Of a stretch of DNA of 64,000 nucleotides, positions 17,275 through 25,421 are shown in pieces (within the stretch, counting starts at the first letter, position 1; each line of letters starts with the position of its first letter). The translations under genes and the position numbers were made by a program. The stretch lies in NCBI RefSeq assembly GCF_005765165.1, contig NZ_VCIW01000007.1, forward strand, positions 62,001 through 126,000. The letters run 5' to 3'. The notes beneath the pieces were generated by a model. It saw only the letters and a list, made by a program, of their open reading frames with translations. It had not been told where the DNA came from and ran no database searches. Origin of the DNA: Paenibacillus antri (GTDB taxonomy: Bacteria > Bacillota > Bacilli > Paenibacillales > YIM-B00363).

Positions 17275-18244
17275 TCCGACATCCGGGCGCGAAGAGATGC
17301 GGCGGCGTCTGCCGGACGTGCTTCAGCGGCTCGAAGGCTACGGGTTCGAGACGTCGACGCATGCGACGATCGGCGAGGGCGACGCGCGGCTGGCGGCCGC
17401 CGAAGCGGCGCGCCGCGGCTTCGACATCGTCGTCGCGGCCGGCGGCGACGGCACGCTCAACGAGGTCGTCAGCGGACTCGCGGAGCTGGAGCGCCGCCCG
17501 CCGCTCGGCGTGCTGCCGCTCGGGACGACGAACGATCTCGCGCGGGCGCTCGGCATTCCGCGGTCCTGGGACGCGGCGATCGACCTGATCGCCGAAGGGT
17601 ATGTGAAGCCGATCGATATCGGGCAGGTCAATCAGCGGTACTTCGTCAATATCGCGGGCGGCGGCTCGCTGACGGAATTGACGTACGAGGTGCCGAGCAA
17701 GATGAAGACGATGCTCGGGCAGCTCGCTTATTATATGAAGGGATTCGAGAAGCTGCCCCGCCTTCGTCCGATTCGGATGAAGGTGACGACGGACGAGACG
17801 ACGTTCGAGGATGAGTATATGATCTTCCTCATCGCCAACTCGAACTCCGTCGGCGGCTTCGAGAAGCTGGCGCCGGACGCGGCGATCGACGACGGCTACA
17901 TGGACGCGTTCTTCTTGAAGCGGTGTACGCTGGCGGACTTCATTCGCCTCGCCACGATGGTGGTGCGCGGGGAGCGGGTGTTGGATCCGCTGCTCGTCCA
18001 ATTCCGGTCGAAGCGGATCGCGATCGAGTCGCCGGACTACGTGCAGCTGAACCTCGACGGGGAGTTCGGCGGTACGCTGCCGTGCGACATCTCCGTGCTG
18101 CCGAAGCACATCGGCGTCTTCGTCGATCCGACGGGACGGTCGAGTTACCACCGGCAGGGCGGCTCCGGCGGCAGCGCCGTCGCGGTTCATCCGACGGGTA
18201 CGCCGGGAGCGTTGGGACAATCAAGCAATGGAGTGGAAGGGTAG
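17246..18244 (+). CDS. dgkB: Diacylglycerol kinase, DgkB-like lipid kinase
   Basis: 332 aa. It phosphorylates diacylglycerol to phosphatidic acid so that it can re-enter phospholipid synthesis; peripheral membrane enzyme. Signature: RLIYNPTSGRE at the N-terminus, AAGGDGTLNEVVSGL near 70-84 (nucleotide-binding GGDGT), LPLGTTNDLARALG near 93-106, and DPTG toward the end. ATG 17246 has AAGGAGC upstream and lies inside the end of the CbiX-like gene. The C-terminal about 30 residues are Gly/Ser-rich and variable. The neighbour RlmD gene follows by 3 bp, the order known from B. subtilis (dgkB - rlmCD). Confidence 0.9.
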   Translation: MVKRARLIYNPTSGREEMRRRLPDVLQRLEGYGFETSTHATIGEGDARLAAAEAARRGFDIVVAAGGDGTLNEVVSGLAELERRPPLGVLPLGTTNDLARALGIPRSWDAAIDLIAEGYVKPIDIGQVNQRYFVNIAGGGSLTELTYEVPSKMKTMLGQLAYYMKGFEKLPRLRPIRMKVTTDETTFEDEYMIFLIANSNSVGGFEKLAPDAAIDDGYMDAFFLKRCTLADFIRLATMVVRGERVLDPLLVQFRSKRIAIESPDYVQLNLDGEFGGTLPCDISVLPKHIGVFVDPTGRSSYHRQGGSGGSAVAVHPTGTPGALGQSSNGVEG

Positions 18245-18247
18245 CGC

Positions 18248-19855
18248 GTGAGAACGAAGAAATTTGCGGCGGCGAAACGCCGGAAGACAACAACAGCATC
18301 ATCGAAGCCTGCGGGCGACGCGGCGCGACGGGAGCTTCCCGTCGCGCTTCATGACGTGATCGAGCTGGACATCGTAGGCTTGGCGCACGAAGGAGAGGGC
18401 GTCGGGCGGTTCGGCGGCTTCACGCTGTTCGTGCCGGGGGCGCTGCCCGGGGAGCGGGTGCGGGCGCGGGTCGCGGAGCTGCGGAAGAACTTCGGCCGGG
18501 CGGAGCTGCTCGAGGTGCTTGCGGCGAGCCCCGATCGGGTGGCGGCGCCCTGCGCGGTGTATGCGCGGTGCGGCGGCTGCCAGCTGCAGCACTTCGCGTA
18601 CGAGGCGCAGCTGCGTTGGAAGCGGCAGCTCGTCGTCGACGCGTTGGAGCGGATCGGGAAGCTGCGGGTGGCGCCGTCTTCGGCTGCTCCCGGCGTTCCT
18701 TTCCAAGGTGATTCCCTTAGCTCAGGTTCGCCGGAGGGGGAGGTATCTTCCGGTGCTTCTTTCCAAGGTGATTCCCTTAGCTCAGGCTACGGCTTCGGCG
18801 GGATCGTCGTGCATCCCGTGCTCGGCATGGACGACCCATGGCGGTACCGCAACAAGGCGCAGGTGCCGATCGGCTTCGACCTCGAGGAGGGCGGCCTCGT
18901 CGGCGGCTTCTACGAGCAAGGCTCGCACCGGATCGTCTCGACGGACGCTTGCCTCATCCAGCACGAGCGGAACGACGACGCGGTGCTCGCGACGAAGCGC
19001 ATCGCGCGCGAGCTCGGCATCGAAGCGTACGACGAGAAGTCGCGCTCGGGCTGGCTGCGCCACGTCGTCGCGAAGGTATCGTTCGCGACGGGCGAGATGA
19101 TGCTCGTGCTCGTCGGCACGACGCGCGTCGTCGACGGGCTCGACGCCCTCGTCGCCCGGCTGCGGGACGAGCTGCCGCATGTCGTCAGCATCTGCCTGAA
19201 CGTGAACCCCGATCAGACGAGCGCCGTCTTCGGACGGGAGACGGCGACGTTGTGGGGGGCGGATGTCATTTTCGATAGTATCGGTGGGATTAGGTTCGCC
19301 ATCTCGGCGCGCTCGTTCTATCAGGTCAACCCGGTGCAGACGGAACGGCTGTACGGCAAGGCGCTGGAGTATGCGGCGCTCGAGGGCGGGGAGACCGTCA
19401 TCGACGCTTATTGCGGCATCGGCACAATCTCGTTGTTCCTGGCGCGGTCCGCCCGCCAGGTGTACGGCGTCGAGCTCATCCCCGACGCCGTCGAAGACGC
19501 CCGCGCCAATGCGCGGCTGAACGACATCGACAACGCCGACTTCGAAGTCGGCCGCGCCGAGGTCGTTCTGCCCGCGTGGCGCGAGCAGGGCATCGACGCC
19601 GACGTCATCGTCGTCGACCCCCCGCGCAAGGGCTGCGACCCCGCCCTGCTCGACACGCTCGTCGCGATGCGTCCCGAGCGAATCGTCTACGTGTCGTGCA
19701 ATCCCGCCACGTTAGCCCGCGACCTCGCCGCGCTCGAGGCCGGCGGCTTCGCTACCCTCGAGGTGCAGCCGGTGGATATGTTCCCGCATACGGGGCATGT
19801 GGAGTGCGTCGCGTTGGTGATTAGGAATGAAACAGAGGACCAAAAACCCTTGTAG
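18248..19855 (+). CDS. rlmD: 23S rRNA (uracil-5-)-methyltransferase, RlmD/RlmCD type
   Basis: 535 aa. An N-terminal TRAM domain (about 36-92), then [4Fe-4S] ligands Cys102, Cys108, Cys111 plus a later Cys in STDACLIQH, then the SAM-binding domain with DAYCGIGTISLFLA and the nucleophile Cys484 in VYVSCNP. GTG 18248 has GGAAGGG just upstream. The protein is about 75 residues longer than the usual about 460. Part of this is a basic N-terminal extension, and part is an in-frame 60-nt tandem duplication at residues about 151-180, between the iron-sulfur region and the next conserved block. Methylates U1939/U747-type positions of 23S rRNA. Confidence 0.92.
   Translation: MRTKKFAAAKRRKTTTASSKPAGDAARRELPVALHDVIELDIVGLAHEGEGVGRFGGFTLFVPGALPGERVRARVAELRKNFGRAELLEVLAASPDRVAAPCAVYARCGGCQLQHFAYEAQLRWKRQLVVDALERIGKLRVAPSSAAPGVPFQGDSLSSGSPEGEVSSGASFQGDSLSSGYGFGGIVVHPVLGMDDPWRYRNKAQVPIGFDLEEGGLVGGFYEQGSHRIVSTDACLIQHERNDDAVLATKRIARELGIEAYDEKSRSGWLRHVVAKVSFATGEMMLVLVGTTRVVDGLDALVARLRDELPHVVSICLNVNPDQTSAVFGRETATLWGADVIFDSIGGIRFAISARSFYQVNPVQTERLYGKALEYAALEGGETVIDAYCGIGTISLFLARSARQVYGVELIPDAVEDARANARLNDIDNADFEVGRAEVVLPAWREQGIDADVIVVDPPRKGCDPALLDTLVAMRPERIVYVSCNPATLARDLAALEAGGFATLEVQPVDMFPHTGHVECVALVIRNETEDQKPL
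18699..18786 (+). repeat. 60-nt in-frame tandem duplication inside rlmD
   Basis: The same 28 bases (starting CTTTCCAAGGTG and ending AGCTCAGG) occur at 18699-18726 and 18759-18786, exactly 60 nt apart, with partly conserved bases before each copy. It encodes a duplicated FQGDSLSSG peptide in a non-conserved loop. A related core (ATTCCCTTCGCTCAG) occurs at 39984-39998. Confidence 0.85.
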
Positions 19856-19951
19856 ATATTGGTTAAACAGGGCGACTATAAATAATTATACAGTGCCCGG
19901 AAATTGCTGTTGATGTAACTCGGTTGGCGGTACATCTATCGATGAGCGGAA

Positions 19952-20134
19952 ATGCCGGATTTATTAGGTTTAATCGCTCCTAGAGGCTTATTTCTGGAGT
20001 CGGACGATACCGACCGCGTGTTTCCGCGTCAGCCGGCCGTCAAGGCGTACGAGCAATTGAAGCGAATTTACGCCGATCGGGGAGCCCCCGCCTATGCTTG
20101 GCTGCGGGAGAAGCTGACGACGATCTCACTATAA
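19952..20134 (+). pseudogene. Remnant of an acetyl-esterase/alpha-beta hydrolase C-terminus
   Basis: A 60-codon frame reading MPDLLGLIAPRGLFLESDDT, then FPRQPAVKAYEQLKRIYADRG. This looks like the C-terminal part of acetyl-xylan-esterase-type alpha/beta hydrolases: the LIAPRPL strand, then the acid residue, then the AYEQLKRIY helix. The catalytic serine region is absent, the frame is closed by a TGA just upstream, and the expected final histidine segment is missing. It is most likely the leftover of a deleted gene. This is the main content of the 446-bp gap between rlmD and the next importer. Confidence 0.5.
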
Positions 20135-20153
20135 TGAATAGCGAAACGGGAAC

Positions 20154-20184
20154 AGCCCGCCGGACGACGTCCGAGCGGGCTTTT
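20154..20184 (+). terminator. Rho-independent terminator
   Basis: Stem AGCCCGC / GCGGGCT with an inner GGAC/GTCC stem, followed by TTTT. Located 20 bp after the hydrolase remnant and about 120 bp before the next importer operon. Confidence 0.8.
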
Positions 20185-20301
20185 AGGTATTCGGGTAAAA
20201 ATTATACACGCGAAACGAGTCTAAATCGTAAGCCGCAGAAATCGTCGTTTGTTTCTATAATGAATGTAACGATAAGCACTACTCGCGGGAGGTAAGGCAC
20301 A

Positions 20302-21234
20302 ATGTCGACGGCGATCGAACGCGCGACGAGAACCGAGAAAAGAAAATGGTGGAACCAACACCGCAAGGAAGCGGTCGCAGGATGGTTGTTTCTTGCGCCC
20401 GAAGCGATCGGCATTATCGCGCTCGCAATCTTCCCTTTATTGTTTTCTCTGATGCTCAGCTTTACGAATTGGAACTTGGTCGGCGGCTTTCAAGAGATGA
20501 AGTGGGTCGGATTCGTAAACTTCGAGAGAATGATAGACGATTCGAAGTTCTGGAAGGCGTTACAAAACAACCTGTTCTTCACGGCCGTAACCGTTCCGGC
20601 GGGACTCGTGATCGCGATGATTATGGCGGTTCTCGTGCATACAAAGGTGTACGCCAAAGGCTTGTTTAAAATCTTGTTCTTTATCCCTTATATTTGCTCC
20701 ACCGTTGCGATCGCCGCCGTATGGGCTGCGCTGTACCATCCGTCGAGCGGTCCGATCAACCAATTCCTAATGGCCATCGGGTTAGATCAACCGCCGAAAT
20801 GGCTCGTCGATTCCCATTACGCCATCATTGCGATCATGGTCATCGCGATTTGGCAGGCGCTCGGTTACCAGATGATCATTTTCCTCGCCGGACTGACGCA
20901 AATTTCCGAGGAAGTGTACGAATCCGCGCGAATCGACGGCGCTTCTGGGATCCAGCAGTTCTGGTATATCACGATTCCGATGTTGGCGCCGACGACGCTA
21001 TTCTTGACTATCACGACGATCATCGGTTCGTTCAAGGTTTTCGATCTCATTAAATTTTTGACCGACGGCGGACCCAACGACGCTTCGACGGTGCTGGTGT
21101 ACCGCATCTACGAGGAAGGCTTCATTAACTTTAAGATGGGCTACGCGTCCGCGTTGTCATGGGTGCTCTTTTTGCTAGTCATCGCCGTTACGTCCGTCAC
21201 TTGGATCGTACAAGCTAGAGAAAAACGAGCTTGA
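20302..21234 (+). CDS. ABC transporter permease, UgpA/MalF type
   Basis: 310 aa, six membrane segments, EAA loop YESARIDGASGIQQFWYI. ATG 20302 has GGGAGGT upstream. A TATAAT-like box at 20256-20261 without a clear -35 may belong to its promoter. First gene of a seven-gene run (permease, permease, lipoprotein, kinase, regulator, GH43, GH95) with only short gaps. No ATPase gene; a shared MsmX-type ATPase is expected. Confidence 0.92.
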   Translation: MSTAIERATRTEKRKWWNQHRKEAVAGWLFLAPEAIGIIALAIFPLLFSLMLSFTNWNLVGGFQEMKWVGFVNFERMIDDSKFWKALQNNLFFTAVTVPAGLVIAMIMAVLVHTKVYAKGLFKILFFIPYICSTVAIAAVWAALYHPSSGPINQFLMAIGLDQPPKWLVDSHYAIIAIMVIAIWQALGYQMIIFLAGLTQISEEVYESARIDGASGIQQFWYITIPMLAPTTLFLTITTIIGSFKVFDLIKFLTDGGPNDASTVLVYRIYEEGFINFKMGYASALSWVLFLLVIAVTSVTWIVQAREKRA

Positions 21235-21250
21235 GAGGGGGGGAATACAA

Positions 21251-22087
21251 TTGCCGACAAACAAAATCAAGCTTGATCGCCTGTTGCTGACTGTGCTTTT
21301 CGGGGCATGTTCGATTCTATTCATTACCCCGTTGGTATGGATGTTGTCCGCTTCCGCGAAGTTGGAGCGCGACGTGATGACCTACCCGATCCAATGGATT
21401 CCGCGGGAGTGGAATTGGGTTGATAATTTCCAGAAGGTTTGGATGGAAAATGTGCCGTTTTCGTTGTTTTATTGGAATTCCTTTAAGCTTGCCGTCGTTT
21501 CTACGATTGCAACGCTGTTGTTCTCGTCGATGGCCGCTTTCGCCTTCTCGAAATTGCGAGCGCCCGGCAAGGGCGTCATGTTCGGACTGATGATGTCTTT
21601 CATGATCATTCCGGAACAGGCTACGCTCGTTCCGCGGTTTATTATGATCAAATGGCTTGGCCTGTATAATTCTCACGAAGGTCTGATGCTGATGCTGGCC
21701 TTCTCGATGTACTTCACGTTCCTCATGCGGCAGTTTATGATGGGAGTTCACAATGATTTTATCGAAGTCGCGAAAATCGACGGCGCGGGATACCTTCGCG
21801 TATACGCTCAAATCATGTTGCCGCTTTGCAAGCCGATCCTGGCGACGGCCGGCATCATCAAGTTTATATGGACCTGGAACGACTACCAAAATCCGCTGAT
21901 TTTCTTATTCACGAAGGAATTGTTTCCGCTGCCGTTAGGCATTCAGTTTTTCCGGCAAGAATATTCCAATAACGTCTCGCTGATGATGATGGCCGCGGTG
22001 TCGGCGATCATTCCGCTCCTTATCGTGTTCGTCGTCCTGCAGAAGCAGGTCATCAACGGAATTACAGTGGGCGGCGTGAAGGGGTAA
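21251..22087 (+). CDS. ABC transporter permease, UgpE/MalG type
   Basis: 278 aa. Six hydrophobic segments, an EAA loop of the form IEVAKIDGAGYLRVYAQIML, and the C-terminus QVINGITVGGVKG. It begins at TTG 21251, preceded by GAGAGGGGGGGAA. Partner of the preceding permease, with a 16-bp gap. Confidence 0.92.
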   Translation: MPTNKIKLDRLLLTVLFGACSILFITPLVWMLSASAKLERDVMTYPIQWIPREWNWVDNFQKVWMENVPFSLFYWNSFKLAVVSTIATLLFSSMAAFAFSKLRAPGKGVMFGLMMSFMIIPEQATLVPRFIMIKWLGLYNSHEGLMLMLAFSMYFTFLMRQFMMGVHNDFIEVAKIDGAGYLRVYAQIMLPLCKPILATAGIIKFIWTWNDYQNPLIFLFTKELFPLPLGIQFFRQEYSNNVSLMMMAAVSAIIPLLIVFVVLQKQVINGITVGGVKG

Positions 22088-22137
22088 TCGGCGGCAAGTA
22101 AAAAAAGTGCACACCAAACTTCCACAAAGATTACACG

Positions 22138-22151
22138 GTAAACCGCTTTCA
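22138..22151 (+). promoter_or_regulatory. cre-like site upstream of the binding-protein gene
   Basis: GTAAACCGCTTTCA matches 11 of 14 positions of the catabolite-responsive consensus. The core AACCGCTTTCAC recurs at 34630-34641, also in front of an ABC binding-protein gene, and both are followed by an A/T box and AGCTGTA. This suggests a shared promoter design in which the binding protein is made from its own, catabolite-controlled start. Confidence 0.5.
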
Positions 22152-22205
22152 CTTTCTTTATCATATAGCTGTAAGAACAATCATGAAGCGTAAAGGGGAA
22201 ACGAA

Positions 22206-23561
22206 ATGAAAAAATTGACAACGGCGGTCGCGTTGTTCTCGGTACTGTTTTTGGCGGCATGCGGAGGACAGGGCGGCGACGGCGGGGCATCGGAAACGCC
22301 GGCGTCCGTCGGAAACGGATCGGAAGGAGCCGAAGAAGTCGTTACGCTGAAATTTTACACGAATGCCAAGGGCGAGCCTGGCGAACCGATGATGAAGATC
22401 GTGGAGGCGTTCAATGCGCAGAGCGAGAAGGTAAAAGTCGAGCATGTGGCGCTCGTGCAAAATAACGATTCCCGCGAGATGCTGCAGAAGCTGGATGTGT
22501 TATCCGCATCGGGCGAAGAAGTGGATGTCGTTCTGATGAATAACGAAGGCTACGTGTTGGAGCGTGCCGGCAACGGCATGTTGTATCCGTTGGACGAATT
22601 CTATACAGCCAACCAAATCGTTCCGGAAGACGAGTTTTATCGCAATCCGACGTACGACGGGAAACATTACGGCGCGATGACGGACGCGAGCTTCTGGTAC
22701 GTCGCATTCAACGAAACGCATTTGAAGGAAGCCGGTCTCGAACTTCCCTCTTTCGATTGGACATGGGACGATTTCCGGGCCTATGCCAAAACGTTGAAAG
22801 AGAGCAAAGAAGGGCGCCTCGGAGCTTATTTCCATACTTTCGGCGAGTATGCGAACATTATCGCCTATACAGACTTTAAGAACCCTCAGCTGAAGGAAGA
22901 CGGCACGCTGCAGTTCGACGATCCGAGTTTCGAATCCTGGTTCAACATGCGCCGAGGCATGGAAGTCGAGGATCAGTCGGTACGTCCGCTCGCAGACGTC
23001 TTGGCGGCGAAGCAGCATTGGGCGACGGATTTCATGAATGGGACGACGAGCATGCTTCCGATCGCGATGTACTCGCTCGACGAAGCGTTCTTGAACGAAG
23101 AAAGCTACCCTCGCGACTTCAAGATTACGTTCGCGCCGCTTCCGCGCTCTTCCGAAGAAACGGAACCGGGTCTTACCAGCATCGGCGGCAGCTTCCTTAC
23201 GATTCACAAGAATTCGGGACATAAGGAGGAAGCTTTCGAGTTTATCAAGTTCGCGACGATGGAAGGCGCGGCGTTGTCCGGCCGCATCCCGGGCTGGAAG
23301 AAAGCGGACGGTAAAGCGGTCGTCGCGGAGATGGTCGGCGACAAGACGGACCTCGTCGACATTGACGCATTGAACGCGACGCTCTTCGACGAGCGGGTCC
23401 GCACGGCGGGCTCTTCGGTCATCAGCGTTCCATATCAGCAACAGCTGAAGAAGGTTGCGGAAGGCGGCATCAATAAGTTCCTCCTTGACAACACGACATT
23501 CGAGGAAGCGCGACAATTTATGATGGACGAAGGACAGAAAATTATCGAAGAGCACAAATAG
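22206..23561 (+). CDS. ABC transporter substrate-binding lipoprotein, family 1
   Basis: 451 aa. Textbook lipoprotein signal: MKKLTTAVALFSVLFLAAC with the lipid-modified cysteine at 19, followed by a Gly/Ser/Glu-rich tether. The body is of the family-1 sugar-binding type (VEAFNAQSEKVKVEHVAL, VDVVLMNNEGYVLERAG). ATG 22206 has AAAGGGGAAA upstream. A 118-bp gap carrying a cre-like site separates it from the permeases. With GH43 and GH95 downstream, the ligand is probably a fucosylated or arabinosyl/xylosyl oligosaccharide. Confidence 0.92.
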   Translation: MKKLTTAVALFSVLFLAACGGQGGDGGASETPASVGNGSEGAEEVVTLKFYTNAKGEPGEPMMKIVEAFNAQSEKVKVEHVALVQNNDSREMLQKLDVLSASGEEVDVVLMNNEGYVLERAGNGMLYPLDEFYTANQIVPEDEFYRNPTYDGKHYGAMTDASFWYVAFNETHLKEAGLELPSFDWTWDDFRAYAKTLKESKEGRLGAYFHTFGEYANIIAYTDFKNPQLKEDGTLQFDDPSFESWFNMRRGMEVEDQSVRPLADVLAAKQHWATDFMNGTTSMLPIAMYSLDEAFLNEESYPRDFKITFAPLPRSSEETEPGLTSIGGSFLTIHKNSGHKEEAFEFIKFATMEGAALSGRIPGWKKADGKAVVAEMVGDKTDLVDIDALNATLFDERVRTAGSSVISVPYQQQLKKVAEGGINKFLLDNTTFEEARQFMMDEGQKIIEEHK

Positions 23562-23580
23562 TCGGTATTGCAGGAGGGGG

Positions 23581-23598
23581 ATCGGCGCGAATGCCGAT
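23581..23598 (+). terminator. Weak hairpin after the binding-protein gene
   Basis: ATCGGC/GCCGAT stem with a 6-base loop followed by a pyrimidine-rich run (TTCCCTGTTTCTTTT). It may partly end transcription between the importer and the sensor kinase. Confidence 0.4.
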
Positions 23599-23666
23599 TT
23601 CCCTGTTTCTTTTCGGCGCGAAACGGTATGATCGTTGAATAGGACGGGTCAACGGGGGAATCGGGT

Positions 23667-25421
23667 TTGGGTTGGATGTATCGCATATCCTTCTATCGGA
23701 GGATTCAGGTGGCGTTGCTGCTGTTTCTGATCATTCCTTTGCTTATCATTACGGGGCTTTCGTACGTCACGAACAAGCAGGCGAACGAGGAGAATGTCCG
23801 TACAAATATGAAAGGGATCATCGGTATTCTTGCCAACGATTTATCCAAAACCGCCAATGACGTGATCTACACGGTCAACCAGTATTCGGCTTCGCAAGCG
23901 AACGGATTGTTTCTTGATTTAAGGTCGCTTAGCGAACTCAACGGATTCGGCAATTTCGAAGATTACCGAGTCTTTACGCGTTTGAACGAAACGGCTGCGC
24001 TGCAGGTCGGTAAGCTGTCTCTTGTTCACGTTAATGCGTTCTACGTCAATCGAGCGAATTACCCGCTCATCGGATCGATGAACGCCGTTGAAATCGCTAG
24101 ACTTCTAGCCGACCCACGGTTCAAGCATCTATCGGAAGCCGAAGCTTCGACAGGGCTCGTTCGTTGGTTTCGAGCGGAGCGAGAGAGCGGTTACGGAGAC
24201 GCATTCCGCGCCTCTTACTATCTCTTCTTAAAAAAGACGGTCTACGATCCGTTCCACGGCGAGGTGCTGGGAACGTTGTTCGTCGGCGTCCCTGACTCGT
24301 ATTTCGGTGGGTTGTTCCGCAATGCGGGGGACGGCATCTTTACGCTCTACGAAACGGACGGATCTTTGCTGGCGGGCATGGAGGGAAGTCCGCGGACGTT
24401 GTCGGACGGCCCGCGAACGGGGTGGATGCGGGAGACGATCGCCGTGCCCGGTACGTCTTGGACGTTGACGTACGACCTGGAAGCGAGCAGCGCGACCGGA
24501 GACATGGCGCAGCGCTTCTGGTACACGATCATGGCCGTAAGCATCGTGCTGTTCGTCTTTCTGTTCATGTCGGGCGTGATCGCGCAGGGGTTGAATCGAC
24601 CGATCCGCAAATTAATGCGCGTCGCCTCGCAGTATGGCGAAGGCAACAGCTCGATTCGATACAACGCAGCGGGGCAGGACGAAATTTCGTTGCTGGGCGC
24701 TTCGATCAACCGAATGCTGGACAATATCAACGCGTTAATTCGCAAAGTGGAAGCAGAGCAAGAAGAGAAACGCACAATCGAGTTGTACGCATTGTACTCT
24801 CAGATTCAACCGCATTTCTTGCTCAATACGCTAAATTCCATCAAGTGTAATCTTGCGATCGAAGGCGACCGTGCGAACAGCGAAACGATCGATGCGTTAA
24901 TGGCGTTGCTTCGCGCCCATCTCCGGGTTCATGAGCCGCTGTCGCTAGGGGACGAATGCAAGCTGTTAGCGCAGTACGTCTCTATCATGCGCATGAGAAA
25001 TCGACTCGATATCGATTTCGAGGTCCTGTTGCCGGATCGGTTCCGGGGAATCATGGTTCCTCGGTTGCTGTTGCAGCCGCTGGTGGAGAATAGCATCATT
25101 CACGGCTTTACCCGAGATTCCCGGGCGCCGCGAATTCGAGTCGAGGTTGCCGAGGCGATCGGCGGGATCGAGATTCGGATTGTCGACAATGGGCGGGGCG
25201 TGACAGAGGAGCAAACCGACCAACTGCAACGCACGCTTATGGGCGAGACGGAACGAACCGGCGAGAGAGGCATCGGGCTCTACAATGTGTTGCGCCGGTC
25301 GAAGCTTGCATTCGGAGAACAAGCGGCCCTCCGTATCGAGTCCGGTAAACAAGAGGGGGTCGTCGCTCGCTTGTTTATCCCAATCCGCGATCACGACGGG
25401 GAGGATGCGATCGATGATTAA
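23667..25421 (+). CDS. Sensor histidine kinase, YesM/His_kinase type
   Basis: 584 aa. Transmembrane helices about 14-35 and 285-307 flank a Cache-like extracellular sensor of 250 residues; then HAMP (RPIRKLMRVASQYGEG), the phosphoacceptor His383 in YSQIQPHFLLNTLNSIK, and the HATPase domain (LQPLVENSIIHGF, VDNGRGV, GIGLYNVLRR). TTG 23667 has GGGGGAA upstream; ATG 23676 is an alternative that would remove three residues. It overlaps its response regulator by 8 bp. It most likely senses an extracellular sugar, perhaps together with the adjacent lipoprotein. Confidence 0.92.
   Translation: MGWMYRISFYRRIQVALLLFLIIPLLIITGLSYVTNKQANEENVRTNMKGIIGILANDLSKTANDVIYTVNQYSASQANGLFLDLRSLSELNGFGNFEDYRVFTRLNETAALQVGKLSLVHVNAFYVNRANYPLIGSMNAVEIARLLADPRFKHLSEAEASTGLVRWFRAERESGYGDAFRASYYLFLKKTVYDPFHGEVLGTLFVGVPDSYFGGLFRNAGDGIFTLYETDGSLLAGMEGSPRTLSDGPRTGWMRETIAVPGTSWTLTYDLEASSATGDMAQRFWYTIMAVSIVLFVFLFMSGVIAQGLNRPIRKLMRVASQYGEGNSSIRYNAAGQDEISLLGASINRMLDNINALIRKVEAEQEEKRTIELYALYSQIQPHFLLNTLNSIKCNLAIEGDRANSETIDALMALLRAHLRVHEPLSLGDECKLLAQYVSIMRMRNRLDIDFEVLLPDRFRGIMVPRLLLQPLVENSIIHGFTRDSRAPRIRVEVAEAIGGIEIRIVDNGRGVTEEQTDQLQRTLMGETERTGERGIGLYNVLRRSKLAFGEQAALRIESGKQEGVVARLFIPIRDHDGEDAIDD

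Noticed and set aside
20256-20261. TATAAT box before the third importer as a full promoter
   Set aside because: No acceptable -35 element at 15-19 bp, so it is mentioned only in the gene entry.
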